A stretch of 64,000 bases of DNA from Allobosea sp. (GTDB lineage: Bacteria > Pseudomonadota > Alphaproteobacteria > Rhizobiales > Beijerinckiaceae), in NCBI GenBank assembly GCA_024231975.1, contig JAAEQB010000109.1, positions 1-64,000 of the forward strand. Reading direction: 5' to 3'. Positions 17,061-25,478 of the stretch are shown here, one piece after another (within the stretch, counting starts at the first letter, position 1; the number at the start of each line of letters is the position of its first letter). Made by a program: the position numbers and the translations under genes. The notes under the pieces were generated by a model. That model was not told the DNA's origin, ran no database searches, and saw nothing but the letters and a program-made list of their open reading frames with translations.

Positions 17061-18467
17061 ATGTCTTACGCCTTGCATCACGATCTCTCGGGCGATCGCA
17101 TCACCGTCGCGAACGATGCCGCTCGGCTCGCCTGGAACGATACGCTCGAAGCGCTGCTCGCCCATGCCGCTGCGACGCCTGACTACCTCGCCCGCACGCT
17201 TTCCGCCGATCCGGATTTCGCCCTGGCCCATGCCGCGAAGGGGCTGATGCTGCTCTCGCTGGCGCGCGCCGAATTGCTCGGCCCGGCCCGCGATTGCCTC
17301 GCCAGGGCCCGCGCGGCGGTGCGCCTGCGGCCGATCACGCGGCGCGAGGCGATGGTGGTCGAGGCGCTGGCGCTCTGGCTTGGCGACGCTCCGCGCCGGG
17401 CGGCTGAGCGACTGGAGGCGATCCTCCTCGCCCATCCCTTCGACGTGCTGGCGGTCAAGCTCTCGCACGGCATCCGCTTCATGCTCGGCGACCAGGTCGA
17501 GATGCTCTCGACCTTGCGTCGCGTCGCGCCAGGTTTCGGCGAAAGCCATCCGCTCGCTGGCTATGTCCATGGCTGCCATGCCTTCGCGCTTGAGGAACGC
17601 GGCTTCTATGGCGAGGCCGAGCGGGCCGGGCGCCACGCCGTGAGTTTGAGTCCGCGCGATGCCTGGGGCCGCCATGCCGTCGCCCATGTGCTGGAGATGA
17701 CCGGCCGCGCCGACGAAGGCATCGCCTGGCTCGGCGATGGCCGCAACATCGCCCACGCCAACAATCTGCGCTTCCACATTTTTTGGCATCTCGCTCTGTT
17801 CCGGCTGGAGCGTGGCGAGACCGGCGAGGTGCTGCGACTCTATGACGAGGAGATCCGGGCCGAATCGACCGACGACTATCGCGACATCGCCAATGGCGCC
17901 TCGCTGCTGGCGCGGCTCGAATTCGCCGGTATCGATGTCGGTCAGCGTTGGGAGGAACTCGCCGCCAGGGCGGAAGGCCGCGTCCATGACGGCTGTCTCG
18001 TCTTCGCCGACTTGCACTATGCGCTGTCGCTGCTCGGCGCCGGCCATGCCGCAGAGGCCGATGCGATCGCCCGCGGCCTGCTCGCGGATGCGAAGGCCCA
18101 TCCCAGCGGCGAACGGCGCGATGCGGCCCGCAATGGCGCACTGGCCGCTTTCGGGCTGATCGCCTTCCACGAGCGCGACTATCGTGAGGCGGCTCGCCTG
18201 CTCGGCGCCGCCCGCGACGGCCTGCTCGCCGTCGGCGGCAGCCATGCCCAGCGCGACCTGTTCGAGCAGGCCTATGCCGAGAGCCTGATCCGATCGGGCG
18301 AGCATGATCGCGCCGCAGTCGTGCTGCTCGAGCGCCTGGCGCGACGCAAAGGTCACAATCGCTTTGCCAGCCGCCGGCTGGAAACACTCGGGCGGCTTGG
18401 AAAGACGGCGAGCGGCCTCGTCGCCGCGCTTGCCGTCGCCTCGACCCCGCTCGCCATCGCCCACTGA
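17061..18467 (+). CDS. Tetratricopeptide-repeat 38 (TTC38)-like protein
   Basis: A 468-residue cytoplasmic helical-repeat protein. It begins with ALHHDLSGDRITVAND, continues with TPDYLARTLSADPDFALAHAAKG, and contains the GCHAFALEERGFYGEAERAGRHAV and GRHAVAHVLEMTGR segments typical of TTC38-like proteins. No catalytic motif is visible, and the family's function is poorly known. It follows OpgC after 69 bp and precedes two small genes in the same direction. Confidence 0.82.
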   Translation: MSYALHHDLSGDRITVANDAARLAWNDTLEALLAHAAATPDYLARTLSADPDFALAHAAKGLMLLSLARAELLGPARDCLARARAAVRLRPITRREAMVVEALALWLGDAPRRAAERLEAILLAHPFDVLAVKLSHGIRFMLGDQVEMLSTLRRVAPGFGESHPLAGYVHGCHAFALEERGFYGEAERAGRHAVSLSPRDAWGRHAVAHVLEMTGRADEGIAWLGDGRNIAHANNLRFHIFWHLALFRLERGETGEVLRLYDEEIRAESTDDYRDIANGASLLARLEFAGIDVGQRWEELAARAEGRVHDGCLVFADLHYALSLLGAGHAAEADAIARGLLADAKAHPSGERRDAARNGALAAFGLIAFHERDYREAARLLGAARDGLLAVGGSHAQRDLFEQAYAESLIRSGEHDRAAVVLLERLARRKGHNRFASRRLETLGRLGKTASGLVAALAVASTPLAIAH

Positions 18468-18488
18468 TCCCACGGAAAGGACACGCTC

Positions 18489-18974
18489 ATGACCACCGCG
18501 ACCATGACCCGGGGCTTCGCGCTGCCCTCCAGCCGCACCGTGCTCAACCTCGCCATCGGCGGCTTTGCCGGCCTCGGCTTCTGGGAGTTGTTCTCCGCCG
18601 TCCCGACCGCCTGGTTCGCCGAATATCCGCTGGAGCCGCCGGAACTGGTGAAGTCGCTGTTCGCGCATCAGCTCGGCCTGACGTTGTCGACGCCGACCGC
18701 CAAGCTGCTGCACTTCGTCACCGGCTTCCTGTTCTATCCGCTCGGCTATTGGCTGCTGACCCGTTGGGTGAAGAGTTTCGGCATGCCAGCCGATGGCTGG
18801 ATCTGGGGCGTGATCACCTATTTCGTCGCGCTCGCCTTCTTCGCGCCTCTGGCCGGGCAGCATTTCCTGCTCAACGACGTGCCGCGCCTGTCTCTGATGA
18901 GCCTCGTCGGCCACGCGATCTACGGATACCTCGCGGCCTATGTCTTCGAGGCGCTCGAAGCGCGCCGGTCCTGA
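18489..18974 (+). CDS. Small polytopic membrane protein of unknown function
   Basis: A 161-residue protein with about four transmembrane helices (VLNLAIGGFAGLGFWELFSA; LLHFVTGFLFYPLGYWLL; GVITYFVALAFFAPLAG; SLMSLVGHAIYGYLAAYVF). Several conserved-looking His residues (AHQ, LLHF, GQHF, GHAIYG) near membrane edges could bind metal or haem, but this is speculation. It starts 21 bp after the TTC38-like gene with GGAAAGGA upstream and is followed 15 bp later by a YHS-domain gene. I do not recognise a named family. Confidence 0.75.
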   Translation: MTTATMTRGFALPSSRTVLNLAIGGFAGLGFWELFSAVPTAWFAEYPLEPPELVKSLFAHQLGLTLSTPTAKLLHFVTGFLFYPLGYWLLTRWVKSFGMPADGWIWGVITYFVALAFFAPLAGQHFLLNDVPRLSLMSLVGHAIYGYLAAYVFEALEARRS

Positions 18975-18989
18975 GCAGGAGACGGTGCC

Positions 18990-19472
18990 ATGTTCGACAG
19001 ACGCGCTTTCATCCATCTCGCAGCCGCCGCGCTCGCCACCGCGGGCATCGCCAGGGCTGCGGCGCAAGCGGACACGCCGCGCCCGGTCAACACGCTCGGT
19101 TCCTCGGACGGCGTCGCGATCCGCGGCTACGACCCGGTCGCCTATTTCCGCGATGGCGGGCCACGGCTCGGCAAGCCGGAATTCTCGGTCCGCCACGGCG
19201 GCGCCGTCTGGCGCTTCGCCAAGGCCGAGCACAAGGCGCTGTTCGAGGCCGAGCCGGAGCGCTATCTGCCGGCCTATGGCGGCTTCTGCGCCTACGGCAC
19301 CTCGCGCGGCTATCTCGTCAAGATCGAGCCGGAGGCCTGGTCGATCGTCGATGGCAGGCTCTATCTCAACTACGATCTCGGCGTGCGCGAGACCTGGGCG
19401 CGCCGGACGAAGACCTACATCGCCCGGGCCGACGGCAACTGGCCGAGGCTGACGGCGAAGGACATCCGCTGA
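18990..19472 (+). CDS. Secreted YHS-domain protein
   Basis: A 160-residue exported protein. The N-terminus FDRRAFIHLAAAALATAG looks like a Tat-type signal. The mature part has a YHS-like domain: VAIRGYDPVAYF, then FSVRHGGAVWRFAKAEHKALFEAEPERYLPAYGGFCAYG. YHS domains resemble TRASH metal-binding domains and usually sit in metal-handling or redox proteins. The classic Tyr-His-Ser is replaced here, with only one Cys (GFCAYG). It is last in the esterase/TPP/OpgC series, ending before a convergent hairpin. Confidence 0.85.
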   Translation: MFDRRAFIHLAAAALATAGIARAAAQADTPRPVNTLGSSDGVAIRGYDPVAYFRDGGPRLGKPEFSVRHGGAVWRFAKAEHKALFEAEPERYLPAYGGFCAYGTSRGYLVKIEPEAWSIVDGRLYLNYDLGVRETWARRTKTYIARADGNWPRLTAKDIR

Positions 19473-19480
19473 GGATGCGG

Positions 19481-19512
19481 CGGGCGCATATGGTCGAGCC
19501 CATGCGCGCCCG
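19481..19512. terminator. Bidirectional hairpin between YHS and alcohol dehydrogenase genes
   Basis: An imperfect inverted repeat pairs CGGGCGCATATGG (19481-19493) with CCCATGCGCGCCCG (19499-19512). It occupies the 51-bp gap between two convergent genes, so it could stop transcription from both sides. There is no clear T-run. Confidence 0.5.
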
Positions 19513-19523
19513 TCCGCTTGGGA

Positions 19524-20672
19524 TCAGCCGGTCGCCTCTCTGAACAGCGCGTCGGCCGCCGCTTCGGTGAGCGGAACAGGATTGCCGCCGGCGGTCGGGT
19601 CGACGATCGCCATCTTGGCGAGCCTGCCATAATCGATCGCGGTGACGCCGAAGGCCTTGAGCGTCTCGGGCACGTCGAGCTCGCGGCGCAAGGCAATGAT
19701 CCAGTCGTAGAAGGCCCCGAAGCTTGGCTCCAGGCCGAGATAGGCGGCAAGGCGCGCGATCTTCTCCTCGATCGCCGGGCGGTTGAAATTAAGGACATAG
19801 GGCATGAACACGGCGTTGGTCATGCCGTGATGGGTGTGGTGGACCGAACCGATCGGATGCGACAGCGCGTGGATCGCGCCGAGCCCCTTCTGGAAGGCGG
19901 TCGCGCCCATGGCGGCGGCGGCCATCATCTGGGCTCGCGCCTCGATATCGGCGCCATCGGCGACGGCACGCGGCAGGAAGACCTTGCAGAGCCGGATGCC
20001 CTCGACCGCGATGCCGTCGGCGAGCGGGTGGAAGCCCGGCGCGCAATAGGCTTCGAGGCAATGGGCCAGCGCGTCCATGCCGGCGCCGACCGTGACCTTC
20101 GCCGGCAGGCCCACCGTCAGCTCGGGGTCGCAGATCACGATCTGCGGCATCATCTTCGGGTGGAAGATCACCTTCTTGGTCTGCGTCGTCTCGTCGGTGA
20201 TGACGCCGGCGCGGCCGACCTCGGAGCCGGTGCCAGCCGTCGTCGGGACGGCGATGATCGGGGCGATGCCGCTGGGGTCGGCGCGCGTCCACCAGTCGCC
20301 AATATCCTCGAAATCCCACATCGGCCGGCTCTGCCCGGCCATGAAGGCGACGACCTTGCCGCAATCGAGCGCCGAGCCGCCGCCGAAGGCGATGACGCCG
20401 TCGCTGCCGCTGTCCCGCAGGACCTTCAGGCCATCCTCGACATTCGCCGCGACCGGATTGGCCTGGACACGGTCGAACAGCGTGACCTTGAGCCCGTCAG
20501 CGCTAAGTTGCGCGACGGCATCCTTGATCATCGGCAGGCCGGAGAGGCCGGAATCGGTGACGAGCAGCGGGCGTTCGATGCCGGCGGCACGGCAGGCCTG
20601 GGCGAGCTCGGCGATGCGTCCCGGCCCGAAGCGGACTGCGGTCGGGTAGTTCCAGTTGGCCTTCAGCGTCAC
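19524..20672 (-). CDS. Iron-containing (group III) alcohol dehydrogenase
   Basis: A 382-residue NAD(P)-dependent Fe-ADH. The cofactor region GGGSALDCGKVVA and the metal-binding His cluster IHALSHPIGSVHHTHHG (with an earlier LAHCLEAY) are present. Such enzymes interconvert alcohols and aldehydes. It ends a minus-strand operon of glutamine-synthetase-like, aldehyde dehydrogenase and this gene, with gaps of 16 and 12 bp. Its role is probably to oxidise an alcohol produced or imported together with an amine (inference). Confidence 0.9.
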   Translation of the reverse strand: MTLKANWNYPTAVRFGPGRIAELAQACRAAGIERPLLVTDSGLSGLPMIKDAVAQLSADGLKVTLFDRVQANPVAANVEDGLKVLRDSGSDGVIAFGGGSALDCGKVVAFMAGQSRPMWDFEDIGDWWTRADPSGIAPIIAVPTTAGTGSEVGRAGVITDETTQTKKVIFHPKMMPQIVICDPELTVGLPAKVTVGAGMDALAHCLEAYCAPGFHPLADGIAVEGIRLCKVFLPRAVADGADIEARAQMMAAAAMGATAFQKGLGAIHALSHPIGSVHHTHHGMTNAVFMPYVLNFNRPAIEEKIARLAAYLGLEPSFGAFYDWIIALRRELDVPETLKAFGVTAIDYGRLAKMAIVDPTAGGNPVPLTEAAADALFREATG

Positions 20673-20684
20673 GGGTCGCCTCGT

Positions 20685-22076
20685 TCAGAATGCGGTGCGG
20701 AGGTGGAAGGATTTCGGGCGCGTCAGCGTCTCGTAGCCGAGGCGAGACAGCGTGGCGCCACGGCCGGTGCCCTTGACGCCGGTCCAGGCCAGGGCCGGAT
20801 CGAGATAGTCGCAGCGGTTCATGAAGACCGTGCCGGTCTCGATCTCGGCGCCGAGGCGCGCTGCGGCATCCGCATCTTCAGTCCAGAGCGAGGCGGTCAG
20901 CCCATAGGGACTGTCGTTCATCAGCGCGAGCGCTTCCGCATCGTCAGCGACCGGCATGATGCCGACGGTCGGCGCAAAGCTCTCCTCGCGCATCAGGCCC
21001 ATCTGGTGGTTCACGTCGACCACGACCTGCGGCGCCATATAGGGCGTGCTGTCGCGGTCGCGTGGGAACAGGCCGGGATCGATCAGCGCCTTGGCGCCGG
21101 CGCGCACGGCCTCCGCGACCTGGCCGCGGGCGAAGGTGGCGGCCTCCGCCTTCACCATCGGGCCCAGCGTCGTCGCATCATTGAGCGGATCGCCCAGCAC
21201 ATAGCTCTTGGTCAGGTCGACGAAGCCCTCGACGAACTTGGGATAGAGCTCGCGATGGACATAGATGCGCTCGATGCCGCAGCAGGACTGGCCGGAGTTG
21301 AAGAAGGCCCCGTCGACCAGGTTCTCGACCGCCTGGGTAAGATCGGCATCGGCCCGGACATAGGCCGGGTCCTTGCCGCCGAGCTCGAGCCCGAGGCCGA
21401 TGAAGGTGCCGCTCGCCGCCGCCTCCATCGCCTTGCCGCCCGCGACCGAGCCGGTGAAGTTAACCTGGTCGACGCCGCGGCCTGCGATGATCCGGGCTGT
21501 CTGGGCATGGCTGAGCGCGAGATTCCGGAACAGCCCGGCCGGGAGCCCGGCGGCATCGGCCGCCTTCTGGAAGCGCTCGCCGACCAGCAGCGTCTGGGCG
21601 GCATGCTTCAGGATGACGGCATTGCCTGCCATCAGCGCCGGCACGACCGTGTTGACCGCGGTAAGATAAGGATAGTTCCAGGGCGCGACGACCAGGACCA
21701 GGCCGAGCGGCTCGCGCGCGATCCAGCGCTCGAACTTGTCCTTGGGCTCGGGCCGCACGGGCGCGAGCGCGCTCTCGGCGAGCCCGATCATATGGCGGGC
21801 GCGCTCCTCGAGGCCGCGCAGCTCGCCGGCGCCGTAGCGGATCGGCCGGCCCATCTGCCAGGCGAGCTCGGGGACGATCTCCTCCTTCATCGCCAGCATC
21901 GCGTCGACGAAGGCGGAACAGAACGCGGCGCGGCGGGCGATATCAAGCCGGCGCCAGTCGCGTTGGGCGTCGCGGGCGGCACCCAGCGCAGCGGCGATCG
22001 CTGCGTCGCTGGCGACGGGTCTCTCGGCATAGATGCGCCCGTCCACGGGCGACACACAGCGCAATACGTCAGTCAT
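20685..22076 (-). CDS. NAD(P)-dependent aldehyde dehydrogenase
   Basis: A 463-residue ALDH. The catalytic Cys lies in FNSGQSCCGIERIYVH, the general base Glu in LGLELGGKDP, and the cofactor segment is VVAPWNYP. The sequence resembles the subgroup that oxidises gamma-glutamyl aminoaldehydes or other small aldehydes. It lies between the glutamine-synthetase-like gene and the Fe-ADH, which points to oxidation of an aldehyde derived from a gamma-glutamylated amino alcohol or polyamine. Confidence 0.92.
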   Translation of the reverse strand: MTDVLRCVSPVDGRIYAERPVASDAAIAAALGAARDAQRDWRRLDIARRAAFCSAFVDAMLAMKEEIVPELAWQMGRPIRYGAGELRGLEERARHMIGLAESALAPVRPEPKDKFERWIAREPLGLVLVVAPWNYPYLTAVNTVVPALMAGNAVILKHAAQTLLVGERFQKAADAAGLPAGLFRNLALSHAQTARIIAGRGVDQVNFTGSVAGGKAMEAAASGTFIGLGLELGGKDPAYVRADADLTQAVENLVDGAFFNSGQSCCGIERIYVHRELYPKFVEGFVDLTKSYVLGDPLNDATTLGPMVKAEAATFARGQVAEAVRAGAKALIDPGLFPRDRDSTPYMAPQVVVDVNHQMGLMREESFAPTVGIMPVADDAEALALMNDSPYGLTASLWTEDADAAARLGAEIETGTVFMNRCDYLDPALAWTGVKGTGRGATLSRLGYETLTRPKSFHLRTAF

Positions 22077-22092
22077 TGTCGGGCTATCCGTC

Positions 22093-23472
22093 TCAATACC
22101 GTTCGAAGCCGCGCTTCAGTTCCCAGTCGGTGATGCGGCGGTCGTATTCGAGCTGCTCCCAGCGCGCGGTGTGGACGTAATGGTCGACCACGGCATCGCC
22201 GAGAGCGGCCCGCAGCATCGCGGAGCCGTCGAGGGTTTCTGTCGCCTCGCGCAGCGTATTGGGGATCTGGCGCAGTTCCGCCCCGCCATAGGCGTCGCCG
22301 ACGAAGGCCGGCTCCAGTTCCAGCTTCTGCTCGATGCCGGAGAGGCCGGCGGCGATCAGTGCCGCAAAGGCGAGGTACGGGTTGAGGTCGGAGCCGCCGA
22401 TCCGGCACTCGATCCGGATGGCCTTGGTGCCGGCGCCGCAGAGACGGAAGCCGGCAGTGCGGTTGTCGTCGCTCCAGACGGCGCGCGTCGGCGCGAAGGT
22501 ACCGACCTGCTGGAAGCGCTTGTAGGAGTTGATGTAGGGCGCGAGGAAATAGGTGATCTCGCGGGCATGGGCGAGTTGGCCTGCCACATAGTGCCGCATC
22601 AGCTCCGACATGCCGCGCTCGCCACTCGGGTCGGCGAAGAGCGACTTGACGCCCTTCGCATCCCAGAGCGAGGCGTGGACATGGCTGGAGGAGCCGGCGA
22701 GGTCATAGCGCCATTTCGACATGAAGGTGACGGCCTTGCCCTGGGCGTGGGCGATCTCCTTGATGCCGTTCTTGATCAGCACATGCCGATCGGCCATGTC
22801 GAGCGCGTCGGCATAGCGGACATTGATCTCGGCCTGGCCTGGCCCCCATTCGCCCTTGGAGTTCTCGACCGGGATGCCGCTCTCGTGCAGCCCGTTGCGG
22901 ATCGCCCGCATCACCGGTTCTTCCTTGGTGGTCTGGAAGATGTGGTAGTCCTCGATGTAGTAGCCGGCCGTCTTCGGTTCGCGATAGCCCTTGGCGTGGA
23001 TCGCCTCATAGCTCTCGTCGAACAAATAGAATTCGAGCTCGGTGGCGAAATAGGCCGTCATGCCCATGGCATTCAGACGAGCGAGCTGCTTCTTCAGCAT
23101 CCCGCGCGGCGCATGCGGTACGTCCTCATGGCTGTGATGGTCGAGGACATCCGCGATGACCAGTGCTGTGCCGGGCAGCCAGGCGATGCGCCTGAGCGTC
23201 GCCATGTCCGGCTTCAGGACGAAGTCGCCATAGCCTTTCGACCAGTTGGCGGCGGCGTAGCCGGGGACGGGCTCCATGTCGATGTCATTGGCCAGCAGAT
23301 AGTTGCAGGCATGAGTCTCGTCATGGGCGGTGGCGACGAAATGCTCGGCGTGGAAGCGCTTGCCGATCAACTGCCCGGCCATGTCGACCATGGCGACGAT
23401 CACGGTGTCGATCTCCCCGGCTGCGACCGCAGCCTTCAGGGCCTCGAAGGAAAACGCAGCAGGCATCGGCAT
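22093..23472 (-). CDS. Glutamine-synthetase family protein (gamma-glutamylamine synthetase-like)
   Basis: A 459-residue GS-fold ligase. The metal/ATP and glutamate sites are visible as YFATELEFYLF, GEWGPGQAEINVRY, SSSHVHASLWD and FRLCGAGTKAIRIECRIGG. It lacks the adenylylation-loop Tyr context of housekeeping GlnA and groups by appearance with PuuA/GlnA-like enzymes that join glutamate to amines. ATG 23472 has CAGGG upstream; an upstream frame to 23514 has none. First gene of the operon with ALDH and ADH; together they fit a gamma-glutamylation pathway for a polyamine or ethanolamine-type amine. Confidence 0.88.
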   Translation of the reverse strand: MPMPAAFSFEALKAAVAAGEIDTVIVAMVDMAGQLIGKRFHAEHFVATAHDETHACNYLLANDIDMEPVPGYAAANWSKGYGDFVLKPDMATLRRIAWLPGTALVIADVLDHHSHEDVPHAPRGMLKKQLARLNAMGMTAYFATELEFYLFDESYEAIHAKGYREPKTAGYYIEDYHIFQTTKEEPVMRAIRNGLHESGIPVENSKGEWGPGQAEINVRYADALDMADRHVLIKNGIKEIAHAQGKAVTFMSKWRYDLAGSSSHVHASLWDAKGVKSLFADPSGERGMSELMRHYVAGQLAHAREITYFLAPYINSYKRFQQVGTFAPTRAVWSDDNRTAGFRLCGAGTKAIRIECRIGGSDLNPYLAFAALIAAGLSGIEQKLELEPAFVGDAYGGAELRQIPNTLREATETLDGSAMLRAALGDAVVDHYVHTARWEQLEYDRRITDWELKRGFERY

Positions 23473-23811
23473 CCCTGAAGGCTGGAGCAGCGGAAGCGCA
23501 ATCGTCGAACGCACAAGAGAAGCCCAGTTGGGCCAGGTCTTGCAACTGTCCTGCAGGGTGTTGGCAGCGGTGCTGAGCAGATTTTTGGCCGGCTATCGGA
23601 TTCCGACGATGCCGGATGGACGCAAGGCCGCCCTTGAGCCGCGGCAAAGCGGAGCGGCGGAATCCATCATGGGGCTTCGGCGCTCTTTACAGAGCTGCGC
23701 GGCTCGTGCTGCCGCGGGGGGCATGGGCCGGGCGAGATGAAGCAGCGCCGGGCTCAGCTGTCGCTCGGGCGCCGGGGCGGCGCAGCCGTAGAAGGTGGGG
23801 AGAAACTGGCC
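23473..23811. other. Spacer upstream of the glutamine-synthetase-like operon
   Basis: About 340 bases without a recognisable gene. It should hold the promoter of the GS-ALDH-ADH operon on the minus strand. No clear operator was identified. The part near 23,640-23,760 is GC-rich with frames on both strands but no ribosome sites. Confidence 0.4.
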
Positions 23812-23836
23812 GGCGGAGGGCTTCACGCCCTCCGCC
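23812..23836 (-). terminator. Hairpin terminator after the 43-residue small gene
   Basis: A perfect 10-bp stem, GGCGGAGGGC (23812-23821) and GCCCTCCGCC (23827-23836), with a 5-base loop lies 13 bp after the stop of the small gene. On the minus strand it is followed by a GGCCAGTTTCTCC run, a weak T-tract. Confidence 0.6.
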
Positions 23837-23849
23837 TTGCCTTGACGGG

Positions 23850-23981
23850 CTAGCTCCAGAAGCCTGCCTGGTGATCGCGCGGAGAGAACGCCTCAGTGGC
23901 GTCCTGCTGCTGCGCTTCGTGGTTCTCCTCGTGGTCGTGCTCGGTCTCGAGCACGCACTCACAATCGTGCCGTTCCAGCAT
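23850..23981 (-). CDS. Small His/Glu-rich protein with CxC motif (43 residues), unknown
   Basis: A short frame with ATG at 23981, preceded 6 bp upstream by a strong AAAGGAGCG ribosome site, and stopping at 23850. The peptide starts MLERHDCECVLETEHDHEEN and continues with a Gln-rich run, ending in GFWS. It has a CxC pair, five His and a very acidic centre, suggesting metal binding (inference). There is no signal peptide or membrane segment. Ribosome site, codon bias and the hairpin directly behind the stop argue that it is real. I know no family for it; it could also be a precursor peptide, but no modifying enzyme gene is adjacent. Confidence 0.6.
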   Translation of the reverse strand: MLERHDCECVLETEHDHEENHEAQQQDATEAFSPRDHQAGFWS

Positions 23982-24116
23982 GGATCGCTCCTTTCGAAAC
24001 GTGGGAGGTTGCTTCAGGCACGGATTGGATATGAACTATTGCTGCATCGCACAAGCAATCTTAGCGGGTGCGGGATGACCGCCAGCGCATGGAACAAAAT
24101 CGAAAACGCCTCGAGA

Positions 24117-24326
24117 TCAGCTGCTGTCCGCATCCTTCGGGCTGGCGATCGTCGCCGATTGCTGTTCCGCGGCGCGGTCGAGGCAGGCGGCCATCTCCGG
24201 CGTGCCCCATTTGAATTTCGAGCATTGCTCGGTGCCGATGGTCAGATTCCTGGCGACGCCGCGCGAGCTGTCGCCCCCGCTGCAGCCGGCGAGAGCGATG
24301 GCGATTGCCGCGAGTGCTAAGCGCAT
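24117..24326 (-). CDS. Small lipoprotein, unknown function
   Basis: A 69-residue protein beginning MRLALAAIAIALAGCSGG: a classic lipobox (LAGC) with lipidated Cys15 expected. The mature part has two further cysteines (EQCSKFKW and AACLDRA) and no known domain. The start at 24326 is set by an AGGAGGG ribosome site; an upstream extension to 24416 would destroy the signal. Asp is absent at position +2 (Ser instead), so outer-membrane sorting is expected. It stands alone between the small acidic gene and the TAXI transporter locus. Confidence 0.75.
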   Translation of the reverse strand: MRLALAAIAIALAGCSGGDSSRGVARNLTIGTEQCSKFKWGTPEMAACLDRAAEQQSATIASPKDADSS

Positions 24327-24461
24327 GGTTGTCCCTCCTTCCGAGCGGGCAAGTCGAGCAGGTGCATGGGGCGATAATTTGATCGGGCCCACGCATCCCT
24401 GCGCGGGCCCGATCATGGGGCGCCATGAGACGGCGTGAAAGGTGCCGGCGGCGATCCCTGC

Positions 24462-25463
24462 CTATTTCAGGAAACCGGCCTCGCGGAAGGCTTTCTCGGC
24501 GCCCGGATGCAGCGGTACCGGCTGCGTCTTCCAGGCGGTGGCGGGGTCGTAGCGGCCCATGGCCTGGTAGATGTTCGCCAGCCTCGGCTTGTTGGCGATG
24601 ATCGCCTTGGTCATCGCATAGACGAAGTCGTCCGGGAGCTCCGAGGAGACAAGATAGATGTTGCCCATGGAGGAGACCGAGATGTCGCTGCTCTGCAGCT
24701 CCGGGAAGGTGCCGGCCGCGATGGTGCCCTTGGAGTAGCCGTATTTCTCGGTGAGCGCGTTCTGCAGCTCGGCCGGGAAGGAGACGAACTTCACCTTGCG
24801 CCGCCCGTCGACGATCTGGCTCGCCAGGCCCGAGGGGATCTCGCCCGCCGTCCAGAGCACGCTGAACTGGTTGTCGTTGAAGCCCTGGATCAGCTCACCA
24901 TAGGCCGAGATCACGACCTTGCCGCCGCCCGCTCGGATCTTGGCGAAGGAATTGCCGTAATGCTCGAGCGCGCGCTGCAGGGTCAGGTGCTCGGAGGTCG
25001 CGGCCGAGGTCACGCCGATGGTGAGCTTGGGATCGGCGAGGATCTCGGCGAGCGAGCGCTTCTCCTCGACCGGCACATAGACCATGAAATAGACGTCGAC
25101 GCCGGTCGAGCCGAGGGTGCGCAGCTTGTCGTGCTTCTGCTTGTAGGGCTCCTCGCCCTTGAGCGCGGCGGCGCTGAGGAAGTCGATGCCCATGCCGATC
25201 TGGCTGAGGCCGGCCTGGATGCGGCTGGGATTATCCTTGCCGCCGCCGGGGACGATGCGGATGTTGACCCCCGGCGTCGCTTCCATGACCAGGGTCGAGA
25301 CGCCGGTAGTCTGGGTGAACCAGGCGCCGCCCGGCGAGCCGGAGGTCCATTCGAGGTTCTTGCTCTGGGCCGCGGCCGGCAGGGGGGCGGCGGCGAGGGC
25401 GCCGAAGAGCGCCAGCAAAGAGAGACGCGGGAGGAAGCGTGACATCCTGGAGGCTCCGATCAT
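24462..25463 (-). CDS. TAXI-family TRAP transporter solute-binding protein
   Basis: A 333-residue periplasmic binding protein with signal peptide (FLPRLSLLALFGALAAAPLPAAA) and the TAXI signature LEWTSGSPGGAWFTQTTGVS near the mature N-terminus, then VRIVPGGGKDNPSRI-like residues. TAXI proteins deliver ligands such as glutamate-like or other carboxylates to TRAP permeases. It is the last gene of the minus-strand catabolic operon whose first gene is the fused TRAP permease at 30.1-32.0 kb, so transporter parts flank the enzymes. Confidence 0.9.
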   Translation of the reverse strand: MIGASRMSRFLPRLSLLALFGALAAAPLPAAAQSKNLEWTSGSPGGAWFTQTTGVSTLVMEATPGVNIRIVPGGGKDNPSRIQAGLSQIGMGIDFLSAAALKGEEPYKQKHDKLRTLGSTGVDVYFMVYVPVEEKRSLAEILADPKLTIGVTSAATSEHLTLQRALEHYGNSFAKIRAGGGKVVISAYGELIQGFNDNQFSVLWTAGEIPSGLASQIVDGRRKVKFVSFPAELQNALTEKYGYSKGTIAAGTFPELQSSDISVSSMGNIYLVSSELPDDFVYAMTKAIIANKPRLANIYQAMGRYDPATAWKTQPVPLHPGAEKAFREAGFLK

Positions 25464-25478
25464 GGTGAGGGTTGTGGT

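Noticed and set aside
15777..19232. 1151-codon open frame on the minus strand
   Set aside because: It lies antisense to four well-supported genes (OpgC, TTC38-like, membrane, YHS) and its product is an Arg/Glu/Gly/Gln-rich string typical of antisense reading in GC-rich DNA.
19518..22133. 871-codon plus-strand frame
   Set aside because: Antisense to the alcohol and aldehyde dehydrogenase genes, with no domain and Arg/Asp/Gly-rich composition.
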